A stretch of 64,000 nucleotides of DNA from Microthrixaceae bacterium (GCA_011523825.1 WTFX01000007.1:1-64000), one strand, 5' to 3'; shown: positions 1 through 9,471, counted from the stretch's first letter. The notes: generated by a model from the sequence alone, not told the origin. Made by a program: numbers and translations.

Positions 1-83
1 ACTCCACACAGACGACACTACACCCCGCGAGTTATCTTATGACGGACCCTTAGCAGAACGCCCCAGCGAACGGGACGGCAGAT

Positions 84-194
84 CTAGCCGCTGGCCATCG
101 TCCAGCTCAGGACCAGCAGACAGCCGGCCAGCGCCACGGCAATGGCGAGCAGCCAATCGCCGGCGCGAGCCCGGGTCTCAGTCGAAGTGTCCAT
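84..194 (-). CDS. small single-span membrane protein
   Basis: A 36-residue frame too short for usual gene finders. It has a hydrophilic N-terminus (MDTSTETRARAGD) followed by one hydrophobic segment from about residue 14 to 34 (LLAIAVALAGCLLVLSW). A purine-rich GCGGAGA lies about 8 bases before the ATG. No homology is recognised. It is the leftmost frame and precedes about 80 bases with nothing identifiable. It could be a genuine small membrane peptide or a chance frame; the start motif plus the clean transmembrane segment favour the first. Confidence 0.4.
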   Translation of the reverse strand: MDTSTETRARAGDWLLAIAVALAGCLLVLSWTMASG

Positions 195-319
195 GGTGGT
201 ATCTCCGCTTTCGTGAAGCGTGCCCTAGAGGTGCACGTTGTCTTTCCCAGCAGTGCACCAGGGGGGTGTGACAACGAAGAGCTGCGGTCAGCGGTGACAG
301 CGAACGGCAGGCCGAGGCG

Positions 320-1138
320 TCACCACGTCGGCCGGGTGAGCACGCCGCCGTCGACCACCAGATCCACCCCGGTGATCCACCGCGCCAGGTCCGAGCAGAG
401 GAAGACGCATGCGTCGCCGACATCCGCGGCGGTGCCCAGCCGGCCGAGCGGCGCCGCTGCGTGCCAGCGGGCCACGCCCTCGGGCCAGTCGTCGGCCAGT
501 CCGGGACGGTCGATGAGTCCCGGCGAGATGCTGTTGACCCGGATGCCGTCGGGGCCGTAGGCGCCTGCGGCGGCCCGGGCATGCATGACGAGACCTGCCT
601 TGGCAACCGCGTAGTGGCCGTGCAGGTCGGTGGGCTGATGCCCTTCGATCGAGGCGATGTGCACCATCGACCCGCCGCTGCCCTGGGCTCGCATCGCCGC
701 CGCCGCGGCGTGGGTCAGCCGGTGCACGGCCGTCAGGTTGACATCGATCATCTCGGCCCACTCGGCATCGCTCAGTTCGGCGAAGTGCACGAGCGGCTGG
801 ATGGCAGCGTTGTTGACCAGCCCGTCGATGCGGCCGCACTCGGTCAGCGCGGCATCCACGACACGCTGGGGCGCATCGGGCTTGGCCAGGTCGGCCTGCA
901 CCGATGTCACGGGGTGCCCATCTGCGTCCACCAGATGATCGGTCGGCGACGAGCGGGTGTGGGCCACGACGGTGGCACCGGCGGCCATCAGCCGGCGGGC
1001 GATGCCGGTTCCGATGCCCCCGCCGGCGCCCGTGACCACGATGACCCGGCCATCGAGCCTGATCAGCTCGTCCGGCGGTGGCAGTTTGTCCTGCGGCGCC
1101 AGCTCGTACTGCGGCGCCAGCTCGTCCCGCTCAGCCAT
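320..1138 (-). CDS. SDR-family NAD(P)-dependent oxidoreductase
   Basis: Classical short-chain dehydrogenase of 272 residues. It shows the cofactor motif TGAGGGIG near residue 37, the structural NNAA motif, the catalytic serine in HIAS and the YAVAK active site (YxxxK). The C-terminus ends in VDGGVLTRP as in FabG-like enzymes. The substrate is unknown. The N-terminus carries a short degenerate repeat (ELAPQ twice). The ATG chosen overlaps the end of the upstream cupin gene, which suggests translational coupling; an ATG three codons further upstream is possible. It probably reduces or oxidises a small alcohol or ketone in the cytosol. Confidence 0.9.
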   Translation of the reverse strand: MAERDELAPQYELAPQDKLPPPDELIRLDGRVIVVTGAGGGIGTGIARRLMAAGATVVAHTRSSPTDHLVDADGHPVTSVQADLAKPDAPQRVVDAALTECGRIDGLVNNAAIQPLVHFAELSDAEWAEMIDVNLTAVHRLTHAAAAAMRAQGSGGSMVHIASIEGHQPTDLHGHYAVAKAGLVMHARAAAGAYGPDGIRVNSISPGLIDRPGLADDWPEGVARWHAAAPLGRLGTAADVGDACVFLCSDLARWITGVDLVVDGGVLTRPTW

Positions 1139-1592
1139 CGGCTGCATCTTCGCGGGTCAAGCGCGCAATGTCCTCCGCGGCCTCGGGGTATGCGGCTGAC
1201 AGCACCGTCCGATCGCCGAGCTCAAAGCCGGCCTCGTGGTAGCCGGGCGCCATCGTGGTGCCGACCAGCGACCAGTCCCCAGCCGTCTCCGCTCCCATCC
1301 AGGTGCCTGCCCCGACAACGACTATCGGCCGCTCGCCGGCCGTCAAGTCGGCCCCGAGCCGGGGGCGGCGCACCGACCCGCCGGGCTCCAGCAGCAGCAT
1401 GTCCACCGCCGCGCCCGCGTAGTGATGCCACAGCTCCACGCTGTCCAGCCGGTGCAGCGCCGAGAAGTCGTCGGGCCGCAGCAGGAAGTAGATGGCGGTC
1501 GAGTGCTCGTCGCGCCACGTCTGGGCCCACTGGCCGCCCTCGCCCGGGAGCGGCTCGAGGCCCAGCAGCCCGATCACCTCGTCCGCATCCAC
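1131..1592 (-). CDS. DUF985-type cupin protein
   Basis: A 153-residue protein of the Cupin_5/DUF985 family. Diagnostic segments are the N-terminal EGG-x-W with HSTAIYFLL, the WHHYAG strand, and GTWMGAETAGDWSLVGTTMAPGYH, which form the beta-barrel. The family is cytosolic and of unsettled function; sugar isomerase-like roles have been suggested. Its stop overlaps the start of the SDR gene, so the two are probably one transcript, perhaps together with the amidase gene 94 bases upstream. Confidence 0.8.
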   Translation of the reverse strand: MDADEVIGLLGLEPLPGEGGQWAQTWRDEHSTAIYFLLRPDDFSALHRLDSVELWHHYAGAAVDMLLLEPGGSVRRPRLGADLTAGERPIVVVGAGTWMGAETAGDWSLVGTTMAPGYHEAGFELGDRTVLSAAYPEAAEDIARLTREDAADG

Positions 1593-1686
1593 CGGCCCAA
1601 CGTAACCCTCTGGCTGGATCGAGGGTGTGCCCGCGAATGCGCCTCGAACCAGCTCCGGCCGGATTCCGGAGCGACGCGATCCGGCC

Positions 1687-3114
1687 TCAGTCGAGGTTCA
1701 GCTCAGGCGGGATGGGGTCCAGGCCCAGCAGATCCTCGAGCACGGCGGTCGTCTGCAGCACACCGACGTCGTCGGTCTGGTGGCCGAGCACGCTCAGGCC
1801 GATGGGCATGCCATCCGCCGTCAGGCCCGAGCACACCGTGCTGGCCGGGCGCCGCGTGAGGTTGGCCAGCGGAGTGAAGCGGACCCAGTTCTCGATCTCG
1901 ACGCCGTCGATGGTGCCGTCCCCTCCGACAACAGGTGTCTGGCCTGCCATGGTGGGCAGCACCATCACGTCGAATCCCGACATTGCCTCGCCGAGCTGCA
2001 CCGACAGCTCGCCGCATTGCTGGCGTGCCCGAGCCACGGTGTCCACGGTGATGTTCTCGAAGGCGTCTTCCAGCGCCACGGCCAGCCAGTCGGTGACGTC
2101 GTCCCATGCTGGAGTGCCCAGCAGCGGACGGAAGGCCGGTGCGATCAGCCCACCCAGAAACAGCGGCAAGAAAGCCTCGGTCACGATGCTGGCGGGTTCG
2201 AACAGCGATCCGGCCTCCACGACCTCGGCGCCTTCTGACGCGAGCCGCTCCACGGCGGCGACGCACGACGCCATGATCTCTGAATCGACGGGCTCGCCGT
2301 CGAACGACGGCACCCACAGCACGCGCTGCGGCAGCGGCGGATCATCCAGCGCCCGACGCCACGATTCCGTCGGCGCGGGCAGGCTCCGCAGATCCGAGGG
2401 ATGCGGCCCGATGACCGCGTCGAGGCAGTACGCCACGTCGCGGATGCGGCGGGCCATGGGGCCGACGCATGAGAGGTCCAGCAGTCCCGGCGGGGGCGGG
2501 CCGCTCGGCACACGCCCGTGGCTGGGCTTGAGGCCCGACATTCCGCACATGGCCGAGGGGATGCGGATGGAGCCACCACCGTCGGAGCCGGTGCCCACCG
2601 GCACCATGCCCGACGCAACCGCGGAGCTGGTGCCGCCAGATGATCCGCCGGGGGAGCGGCCGGACTGCCACGGGTTCCACGTGGGGCCGAAGACGTTGTT
2701 GTAGGTGTCGCCCATGCAGCCGAACTCGGGCGTGTTGGTCTTGCCCAAGATCACCGCTCCCGCCGTCCGCATGCGCGCCACTTCGGTGGAGTCAGCAGCG
2801 ACCGGCGGGGAGTCCCGCAGGTGCATCGCCCCGCGTGTGGTGACGAATCCGGCGGCGTCCGCCAAGTCCTTGACGCCAATCGGGATGCCCGCCAGAGGCC
2901 CCACGTTCTCGCCGGCGTCGAGCCGTTCGTCGATGGCTGCGGCCTGGCGGCGTGCATCCTCGGCGTTGAGCGCTACGAACGCATTGAGCTGCGGGTTCAG
3001 CGCCTCGATGCGCTCCAGCGCATGCTCGGTCACAGCAGCAGCCGTCAGCGTGCGGTCTCGCACCATCGCCGCCAGCGCCTCGACCGACACCGTCCGAAAG
3101 TCCGGTACCTCCAT
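1687..3114 (-). CDS. amidase signature enzyme
   Basis: 475-residue member of the amidase signature family, which hydrolyses amides through a Ser-cisSer-Lys triad. The catalytic lysine sits in GIPIGVKDL near residue 80. The glycine/serine-rich signature SPGGSSGGTSSA is near residue 150, followed by the nucleophile region GSDGGGSIRIPSA. This matches GatA-like amidases in length. No gatB or gatC is nearby, so it is more likely a catabolic amidase than part of the amidotransferase. It is transcribed divergently from the acyl-CoA dehydrogenase that starts about 100 bases away. Confidence 0.92.
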   Translation of the reverse strand: MEVPDFRTVSVEALAAMVRDRTLTAAAVTEHALERIEALNPQLNAFVALNAEDARRQAAAIDERLDAGENVGPLAGIPIGVKDLADAAGFVTTRGAMHLRDSPPVAADSTEVARMRTAGAVILGKTNTPEFGCMGDTYNNVFGPTWNPWQSGRSPGGSSGGTSSAVASGMVPVGTGSDGGGSIRIPSAMCGMSGLKPSHGRVPSGPPPPGLLDLSCVGPMARRIRDVAYCLDAVIGPHPSDLRSLPAPTESWRRALDDPPLPQRVLWVPSFDGEPVDSEIMASCVAAVERLASEGAEVVEAGSLFEPASIVTEAFLPLFLGGLIAPAFRPLLGTPAWDDVTDWLAVALEDAFENITVDTVARARQQCGELSVQLGEAMSGFDVMVLPTMAGQTPVVGGDGTIDGVEIENWVRFTPLANLTRRPASTVCSGLTADGMPIGLSVLGHQTDDVGVLQTTAVLEDLLGLDPIPPELNLD

Positions 3115-3212
3115 GGCTGTCTCCCCCTGTCCCGCTTGCCGCCGGACACTAGCGACCAGCCCCGCCGCCTTCGTCCCCGTCGTCGGCCTGAAGACGCCCC
3201 TACGCTGCGCGC

Positions 3213-4448
3213 ATGGCGAGCGTCGACGAGGTTCGTGACGAAGCCCGGACGTGGCTGGAAGAGCACTGGCACCGTGAGCGGCCGCTCATCGAGTGGCGCA
3301 ACCTGCTGGCCGACACCGGGTGGGGCACGCCGTCGTGGCCGACGGAGTGGCACGGGCGAGGCCTGCCGCCGTCCATGGATGCCGCGGTGGCCCGCGAGTT
3401 CGACGCGGTCGGAGCGGTGGGGGTGGCGGCTGGCGTCAGCATGTATCTCGTCGCGCCCACGCTGCTCGCCCACGCCGATGACGACCAGAAACAGCGTCAC
3501 CTGCGCCCGATCCTGACCGGCGAGCACAAGTGGTGCCAGCTGTTCTCTGAGCCCACCAACGGCTCGGACCTGGCGGGACTGGTGACCCGGGCCGACCGTG
3601 ACGGCGACGAGTGGATCGTCAATGGGCAGAAGGTCTGGAACTCCGGCGCGCACAAGGCCCGTTTCGGCATCCTGATGGCGCGCACCAACTGGGACGTGCC
3701 CAAGCACCAGGGCATCTCGTACTTCCTCATCCCGATGGATCAGCCCGGCGTCGAGGTGCGCCCGCTGCGCCAGATGAACGGCCATGCCACGTTCAACGAG
3801 GTGTTCTTCGAAGATGCCCGGGTGCCTGGCGACGAGCTGGTCGGCAACCCCGGCGACGGCTGGCGCATCGGCCTCACCACGCTGACGCACGAGCGGGCTG
3901 CGGTGGCCACGCGCCGTCCCCGCTACCCGGCCGACGGCGGGCCGACGGTCGAGCGGGCCAAGCAGGAGAGCGACGAGTACTTCGCCACCTACAAGTGGTA
4001 CCCGCAGCGGGCGGGTCGGGCGAACTTGGTCGTCCCCGAGGCGCAGCGCACCGGCCGGGTCACCGACCCCGTCGTCCGCCAGCAGATCGCCCGGGTCGAG
4101 ACGCTGCGACGGATCTCGTCGTGGACCACCCAGCGTGCCCGGGCTGCCCGTGCCGCCGGCAAGCCGCCCGGCCCGGAAGGCTCGCTCACCAAGCTGAACA
4201 TGTCGGTGACCGCCCGGGCCTGCCATGTGGCCCACACGATGATCGCCGGCTCCATGGGCATGCTCGTCGGCCCTGGCTCGAACGCCGACGGCATCGTGTC
4301 GGAGATCCTGATGTCCACGCCGGCCATGTCGATCGCCGGCGGCACCGACGAGATCCAGCGCAACATCATCGGCGAGCGGGTGCTGGGCCTGCCCAAGGAG
4401 CCCGACGACGCCAAGGACATCCCCTACAAGGACGCCCGCCGCAACTGA
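3213..4448 (+). CDS. acyl-CoA dehydrogenase family protein
   Basis: 411 residues with all three acyl-CoA dehydrogenase regions. The N-terminal helices are followed by the FAD-binding beta domain (CQLFSEPTNGSDLAGL, NGQKVWNSGAHKA) and the C-terminal helices ending in AGGTDEIQRNIIGERVLGLP. The position equivalent to the MCAD catalytic Glu is Gly in this AGGT motif, as is common in actinobacterial FadE paralogues, so the base lies elsewhere or the substrate is unusual. It stands alone on its strand ahead of a VOC gene, which may be cotranscribed. Confidence 0.92.
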   Translation: MASVDEVRDEARTWLEEHWHRERPLIEWRNLLADTGWGTPSWPTEWHGRGLPPSMDAAVAREFDAVGAVGVAAGVSMYLVAPTLLAHADDDQKQRHLRPILTGEHKWCQLFSEPTNGSDLAGLVTRADRDGDEWIVNGQKVWNSGAHKARFGILMARTNWDVPKHQGISYFLIPMDQPGVEVRPLRQMNGHATFNEVFFEDARVPGDELVGNPGDGWRIGLTTLTHERAAVATRRPRYPADGGPTVERAKQESDEYFATYKWYPQRAGRANLVVPEAQRTGRVTDPVVRQQIARVETLRRISSWTTQRARAARAAGKPPGPEGSLTKLNMSVTARACHVAHTMIAGSMGMLVGPGSNADGIVSEILMSTPAMSIAGGTDEIQRNIIGERVLGLPKEPDDAKDIPYKDARRN

Positions 4449-4505
4449 GCCCCGGCGGGCAGCCGCGTGCAGGCGGTGCATGGGCCGCTCGGTACGATCC
4501 GTCAC

Positions 4506-4979
4506 ATGGCCACGCTGGGCTTGCGACACGCGGTGCTGTGGGTGAGCGACCCCGAGGCTTCCGCCAGCTTCTACCACCAGGCGATCGGGCTTGAGGTCGT
4601 CAACCGCTACGGCACAGCAGTGTTCATGGCGTCACCCGACTCCAACACCGACCACGACCTCGGCTTGTTCGACGCCGCCGGCGAGGGCGCTCCCGCCCGC
4701 CACGTCGGCCTCTATCACCTGGCCTGGGAAGTGGCCACGCTGGCGGAGCTGGCCGAGGCCAAGACCCGGCTGTCCGAGATGGGCGTGCTCGTCGGCGAGA
4801 ACAACCACGGCGTCAGCCGCAGCCTGTACTGCCACGACCCCGACGGCATCGAGTTCGAGGTGATGTGGGAGGTGCCCCCGGAGCTTCACGACCCCGATGC
4901 GCCCCGCAACATCCCGCTCGACCTCGACGCCGACATGGCCCGCTGGGGCGCCGACTGCCTCAGCCGCGGCGCCCGCTAG
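4506..4979 (+). CDS. VOC-family (glyoxalase/extradiol dioxygenase) protein
   Basis: 157-residue vicinal-oxygen-chelate fold protein. Two beta-alpha-beta-beta-beta modules are visible: LRHAVLWVSDPEASASFY-type at the start, and YHLAWEV followed by YCHDPDGIEFEVMWE at the end. The His and Glu of these motifs are the usual metal ligands, which suggests a 2-His-1-carboxylate extradiol dioxygenase or related ring-cleavage enzyme. The ATG gives the expected family N-terminus; a GTG 13 codons upstream adds nothing alike. Its last four bases overlap the convergent amidohydrolase gene. Confidence 0.85.
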   Translation: MATLGLRHAVLWVSDPEASASFYHQAIGLEVVNRYGTAVFMASPDSNTDHDLGLFDAAGEGAPARHVGLYHLAWEVATLAELAEAKTRLSEMGVLVGENNHGVSRSLYCHDPDGIEFEVMWEVPPELHDPDAPRNIPLDLDADMARWGADCLSRGAR

Positions 4980-6151
4980 ACGTCGATCTTGTAGAGCTCT
5001 GCAGCGTTGTCCTGAAGGATCCGCTTCTGCACGGCGGGGTCGAGGCTGCCGATGGCGTCACGCACCCGCTCGACGCTCTTGGGGTACAGGCAGGTCGGGT
5101 GCGGGATGTCGGTCTCGAACATGATCTGGCTGGCCCCGATGTGGTCGATGGCCGGCGCCAGCGTCTGCGACTCGAACCAGAAGCAGCCGTAGAACTGCCG
5201 CCGGAAGTAGTCCGAGGGTTTCATCGACAGGTGGGCGAGGTGCTCGGGGGCGGTCTCGCCGCACTGGTAGTCGAGCGCGTCGAGCAGGAATGGGATCCAG
5301 CCGACGCCGCTCTCCACCGACACGAAGTTCAGATTCGGATAGCGCTCGGGCACGTCGCTGACCAGCAGGTTCACCATCCACCGAAGCTGGCCCAGGAAGA
5401 TCGCCGCGCCGCCGAGCGAGATCTTCACATCCCCCGACCACGTGTCGTACGGCACCTTGCCCGACCAGTCGATGTCGCCCTCCGAGGCGCCGATATGGAA
5501 GTTGACCGGCATCTCCAGCGCCTCGCAGATCTCCCAGAACGGCCGCCAGTCGGGCTGGGCGAAGTTGGGCATGCCCGAGTCGTGAGGGTTGGAGCACATC
5601 ACGATGCCCTTGGCGCCGTTGCGATGCGCCCGGTCCACCTCGAGCACGCTGGCGTCGATGTCCCACCACGGCACCAGCGCCATCGGCAGGATGCGGCCGC
5701 CCGAGCGGGCCTGCAGGTCGGCCATCCAGTCGTTGTAGATCTCCACGCAGGCGATGCGCAGTGCCCGGTCTTCCACCTTCAGGAAGTTCTGGTTCCCGAA
5801 GCCGCCGACGTTTGGGTACACGATGCCGTGCGACACGCCCATGGCATCCATCAGCTCGAGCCGGGCATCGCAGTCGTACGACGCCGCGTGCACCATCTCG
5901 ATGTCGTGCTTGAGGAACTTCAGCCCCAGCATCTTCTCGCCGTCGGGCAGGATCGCCGAGACCGCCGAGTCGCCCGCGATCGGGATGTCGCCGTTGACGA
6001 CCCACTTGCGCTTGCCGTCGTGCTCGCGGATCTGCGGCACCAGGTCGCGGTACTTGGCCGGGGCGAGGCTGGTCCACAGGTCGTGCGGCTCGGTCCAGTG
6101 CGTGTCCGAGTCGACGATCTTGATGCCCGGAAAGAACTCAGTGATCGGCAT
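4976..6151 (-). CDS. amidohydrolase 2 (TIM-barrel metal-dependent hydrolase)
   Basis: 391 residues of the amidohydrolase-2 type, as in ACMSD and related decarboxylases. The N-terminal metal motif appears as DSDTHWTEP near residue 15. Later segments such as LDALDYQ, VSVESGVGWIPF and MFETDIPHPT carry the barrel-end ligands. Such enzymes decarboxylate or hydrolyse aromatic and heterocyclic acids in the cytosol. Next to a VOC enzyme and a downstream catabolic operon, a role in aromatic-compound breakdown is a reasonable inference; the substrate cannot be read from sequence. Confidence 0.88.
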   Translation of the reverse strand: MPITEFFPGIKIVDSDTHWTEPHDLWTSLAPAKYRDLVPQIREHDGKRKWVVNGDIPIAGDSAVSAILPDGEKMLGLKFLKHDIEMVHAASYDCDARLELMDAMGVSHGIVYPNVGGFGNQNFLKVEDRALRIACVEIYNDWMADLQARSGGRILPMALVPWWDIDASVLEVDRAHRNGAKGIVMCSNPHDSGMPNFAQPDWRPFWEICEALEMPVNFHIGASEGDIDWSGKVPYDTWSGDVKISLGGAAIFLGQLRWMVNLLVSDVPERYPNLNFVSVESGVGWIPFLLDALDYQCGETAPEHLAHLSMKPSDYFRRQFYGCFWFESQTLAPAIDHIGASQIMFETDIPHPTCLYPKSVERVRDAIGSLDPAVQKRILQDNAAELYKIDV

Positions 6152-6318
6152 GGCGACGTAACCCCCTCGGCGCCCACCGGCACCTCGGTCGAAATTATCA
6201 CCGGACCCCGCCGACGGCCGGGGCTCGCACCGGTGCTGCGGCGGGCCGAGCCGGACCGCGCCGTCGGTGCGGCGGCCTCGACTGCGCGAAGCTCGCGCAA
6301 CGGCGAAGGAGGCGGACG

Positions 6319-7092
6319 ATGCTGCGACTCACGTTCCTGCTGCGGCGCAAGAAGGGCATGAGCCGGGCCGAGATGCAGGACTACTGGCTGAACATGCACG
6401 GGCCGCTGGTGGTATCGCACTCGGCGACCGCGAGGATGCTCCGCTACGTCCAGGTGCACACCACCGACGACGACCACAGCCGCCTGCCGGGACGGCGCGG
6501 CCAGATGGAGGAACCCTACGACGGTGTCGCGGAGGTCTGGTGGGAGTCGAAGGAGTCGATGCTGGAGGCCATGCGCACCGATGCCGGCCGCGAGTTCGAC
6601 CGGGTGCTCGTGGAAGACGAGCTCAACTTCGCCGACATCGAGAACTCCTCTGCGTACTACTGCTACGAGTACCCGCAGGTGAACCCCACGCCGGAGAACA
6701 TCGTGGCCACCGAGCGCTCCAGCCTGGTGAAGCTGTACTTCAGCTTCCGCCACCTGCCGTCGCTGAGCATCGACGAGGCGCAGTGGTACTGGCGCACCCA
6801 CCACGGGCCGGTCATCCGCCGCCAGGCCCAGTCGTCAGGCATCCTGCGCTACCAGCAGGTGCACGCCGACGAGCACTCCTTCACGTCGGCCGTCAACCGC
6901 TCGCGAGGCTCGACCGTCGAGCCCTACACCGGGCACGCCGAGGTCTGGATGGACCGCAGCGCCATGGGCAACGCGATCCCCGAGAACCGGGCTGCATCCC
7001 GCCGGGCCTACGAGGACGAAGCCAACTTCATCGACTTCGGCCGCTCGGTGATGTTCCTGGCCAAAGAGCACGTGATGGTCGACCACCGGTGA
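6319..7092 (+). CDS. EthD-domain protein with two EthD modules
   Basis: 257 residues built from two consecutive EthD-like ferredoxin-fold modules, roughly residues 1-115 and 130-245. Each begins with a similar core: FLLRRKKGMSRAEMQDYW-NMHGP and SFRHLPSLSIDEAQWYW-THHGP. EthD proteins accompany monooxygenases and are thought to handle reactive intermediates or help degrade the substrate. A strong AAGGAGG precedes the ATG. It is the first gene of a five-gene operon and overlaps the next gene by four bases. Confidence 0.85.
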   Translation: MLRLTFLLRRKKGMSRAEMQDYWLNMHGPLVVSHSATARMLRYVQVHTTDDDHSRLPGRRGQMEEPYDGVAEVWWESKESMLEAMRTDAGREFDRVLVEDELNFADIENSSAYYCYEYPQVNPTPENIVATERSSLVKLYFSFRHLPSLSIDEAQWYWRTHHGPVIRRQAQSSGILRYQQVHADEHSFTSAVNRSRGSTVEPYTGHAEVWMDRSAMGNAIPENRAASRRAYEDEANFIDFGRSVMFLAKEHVMVDHR

Positions 7093-8168
7093 GCCGGCCG
7101 CCCGCCGACGGCGTCGACCCCGCTGCCGCAGCCGATTGGGCTGCGCTGGCAGCAACCGACACCGAGGCGTGGCCGCCGCTGCCCGACGATGACGGGCCGT
7201 CCATCATGCCGCTGAGCTGGGACCGGGGACCCGAGCGGCTGTGGGGCACCTACGAGCGTGCGGAGCGAGACCACTACGGCTTGGCCGGCGAGGTCGATTG
7301 GGCTGCGCTCGCGCCTCACGACCTCTCGCCGGATGAGCGCCTCGGGCTGGCCTACTGGTTCACCATGCACGGCAGCTTCGAGGCCGCCGGCGTGCTGACG
7401 TTCGCACGGGCGCTCATCGCCGCCTATGAGGCGCAGGAACACGACGCCGTGCGGCGGATGCTGGTCACCGTCACCCGCGACGAGAACCACCACGACGAGA
7501 TGGCGATGCGCGTGTGCCGGGCCATGCACCCCACGTTCGGCAACGCCATGACTCCCGAGAACGAGCTGGAGCGGGCCGCGATGCGCAACATCGCCTGGGT
7601 GCAGTCGCAGATCAACCGCTACTGGCGCGGCTACCAGACCGCCCACCAGCGGTACCGGTTCGGCACGATCGTCTCGGCCTTCGCTGCGGGCGAGGCAGCG
7701 GGGACGTTCATGTTCGGGCAGCTCGGGCAGGACTCGACCCATCCGGTGCTGCGTGCGCTCATGCGGCTGGTGGCCCGCGACGAGTCACGCCACTTCAGCC
7801 TCGCCACCCATCTCATGCGTCGCTACCTGCCCAACATCTCACCCGACGAGCAGGCGGCCGTGCTGAAGAACCTGGTCGGCTCGCACGCCTACTTCTCGGT
7901 ATTCATGGACGAGCCGAACCCCCAGTTCTGGGGGCACCTCCCTGCAGGCTGGGTGGCGGCACACCACCGCCTCGAGGAGCTCGCTCGCCAAGCAGGTCTC
8001 GCCGTGCCCGAACCGGACCAGCGCACCGAGCTGTGGCGAGGCGCGTTCTTGCGGGTGAAGTCCATCGTGGACGATGTCGGGTTGGGCTTCCCGGCGATTC
8101 CGGCACTGGGCATCGACGGTGACGAGCTGGCCGTGTCGCCCGACGATGTGGTGGTGGCCGCGCTGTGA
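7089..8168 (+). CDS. ferritin-like diiron protein, putative oxygenase
   Basis: 359 residues. The GTG start makes a GTGA overlap with the preceding EthD gene. A four-helix ferritin-like core is indicated by paired iron-ligand motifs: an EAQEH helix near residue 117, RDENHHDE near 132 and ARDESRH near 230, the last resembling the DExRH motif of acyl-ACP desaturases and AurF-type N-oxygenases. It is therefore likely a soluble diiron oxidase or oxygenase. Neighbouring MaoC, crotonase and acyl-CoA ligase genes suggest it acts on an acyl-CoA or an aromatic acid. Exact family assignment is uncertain. Confidence 0.75.
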   Translation: MSRPPADGVDPAAAADWAALAATDTEAWPPLPDDDGPSIMPLSWDRGPERLWGTYERAERDHYGLAGEVDWAALAPHDLSPDERLGLAYWFTMHGSFEAAGVLTFARALIAAYEAQEHDAVRRMLVTVTRDENHHDEMAMRVCRAMHPTFGNAMTPENELERAAMRNIAWVQSQINRYWRGYQTAHQRYRFGTIVSAFAAGEAAGTFMFGQLGQDSTHPVLRALMRLVARDESRHFSLATHLMRRYLPNISPDEQAAVLKNLVGSHAYFSVFMDEPNPQFWGHLPAGWVAAHHRLEELARQAGLAVPEPDQRTELWRGAFLRVKSIVDDVGLGFPAIPALGIDGDELAVSPDDVVVAAL

Positions 8169-8197
8169 GCGGCTCAACGGACTGACAGGAGAGGGCG

Positions 8198-8662
8198 ATG
8201 CCAGAACCGCTGCTCATGCGCTACTTCGACGAGATCGAAGTCGGCGACACGCAGGTCACACGAGGGCGCACGATCACCGAGACCGATGTTGTGAACTGGT
8301 GCATGTTTACCGGCGACTGGTTCCTGCTGCACTCCGATGTCGTCACCTCCGCGGAGTCGATGTTCGGCCAGCGCATCGCCCCAGGGCTGATGGTGCAGGC
8401 CATCGCCGGCGGTCTGCTGCTGCCGGCCGACACACGCAGCGTCATCGCCAACTACGGCATGGATCGGCTGCGATTCCCGGTGCCGACCTTCATCGGCGAC
8501 ACGATCCACGTCGAGCTGGAGATCATCGAGAAGGAAGAACGGGAGGTCGGCGGGCTCGCCCACATCGAGTGGCGCGTGCTGAACCAGAACGGCACGCTCG
8601 TGCTGACGTGTGTGAACTTGGCCCTGTTCGCCCTGACCCGCCCCGAGGACGATCCCCGATGA
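8198..8662 (+). CDS. MaoC-like hotdog dehydratase
   Basis: 154-residue MaoC/hydratase-2 type hotdog protein. The start YFDEIEVGDTQVTRGRTITETDVVNW is the characteristic N-terminal strand plus the central helix, followed by GQRIAPGLMVQAIAGGL. Members hydrate enoyl-CoA thioesters or dehydrate hydroxyacyl substrates. Asp and His expected in the active site are present around residue 38-45 (TGDWFLLHSD). It is third in the operon and overlaps the following crotonase start by four bases (ATGA). Confidence 0.87.
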   Translation: MPEPLLMRYFDEIEVGDTQVTRGRTITETDVVNWCMFTGDWFLLHSDVVTSAESMFGQRIAPGLMVQAIAGGLLLPADTRSVIANYGMDRLRFPVPTFIGDTIHVELEIIEKEEREVGGLAHIEWRVLNQNGTLVLTCVNLALFALTRPEDDPR

Positions 8663-9471
8663 GCGCTGAGCACGACGAAACACCCGCCGACCCGACCGGC
8701 TACGAGACCATTGCGGTCGACGACGATGGCGGTATCCGCACCGTCACGCTGAACCGGCCCATCGCCATGAACGCCGCCAACCGGGCAATGCTCGCCGAGC
8801 TGTCGTCTGCGTTCGATGCCGCAGCGGCGAACGACAGCGTGCGTTGCCTGCTGCTGACCGGAGCCGGACGGGCGTTCTGCTCGGGCCGTGACCTGACCGA
8901 GGCCGAGCCCGGCGAGGACGCCTACGTCATCATCTCCGAGACGATCACGCCCGTTCTGGAGCAGCTCTGGGAGTTCGACAAACCCACCGTCGCGGCGGTG
9001 AACGGTGCTGCCATGGGTGTGGGCCTCGGCCTCGCGTTGAACTGCGATGTTGTCATCGCGGCGGACAATGCTCGTTTCAGCTCGCCGTTCGCGAACTTGG
9101 GCGTGGCGCTCGACTCGGGCGGGCACTACCACCTGCCCCGTCTGGTGGGCATGGGGCGGGCCCTCGAGATGATCTACACAGCCGACGTCATCCGGGGGCC
9201 GCAGGCGGCCGAGTGGGGGCTGGTGAACCGCTCCGTCGCGGGATCCCGCCTGATGGCGGTGGCCTCAGCGTTCGCCCAGCGCATCGCCGCCGGGCCCACG
9301 CTGGCGTTCCGCCGCCAGAAGGCGCTGCTGCGCAGGGCCACCGGCATGACGTGGGCCGAGGTCAACGAGGCCGAGGCGCGGCTGCAGGCTGAGCTGGTGC
9401 AGACCGACGACTATCGCGAGGGTCTGGCTGCGTTCGCTGAGAAGCGGCGGCCTCGCTTCAGCGGCCGATGA
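8659..9471 (+). CDS. enoyl-CoA hydratase/isomerase (crotonase) family protein
   Basis: 270 residues. The start chosen is the ATG that overlaps the MaoC stop, giving the normal crotonase length. Visible motifs are TVTLNRPIAMNA at the N-terminus, the oxyanion-hole segment GAGRAFCSGRDL, and the second oxyanion element VNGAAMGVGLGLALNCDVVIA. The crotonase glutamates are replaced around NLGVALDSGG, so it may be an isomerase or a hydrolase rather than a standard hydratase. It is coupled on both sides within the operon. Confidence 0.9.
   Translation: MSAEHDETPADPTGYETIAVDDDGGIRTVTLNRPIAMNAANRAMLAELSSAFDAAAANDSVRCLLLTGAGRAFCSGRDLTEAEPGEDAYVIISETITPVLEQLWEFDKPTVAAVNGAAMGVGLGLALNCDVVIAADNARFSSPFANLGVALDSGGHYHLPRLVGMGRALEMIYTADVIRGPQAAEWGLVNRSVAGSRLMAVASAFAQRIAAGPTLAFRRQKALLRRATGMTWAEVNEAEARLQAELVQTDDYREGLAAFAEKRRPRFSGR

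Noticed and set aside
461..2704. Open frame of 747 codons opposite the SDR, cupin and amidase genes.
   Set aside because: It spans several real genes on the other strand and reads as Arg/Pro/Ser-rich nonsense.
4865..6361. Open frame of 498 codons opposite the amidohydrolase.
   Set aside because: Antisense shadow of a gene with clear metal-ligand motifs.
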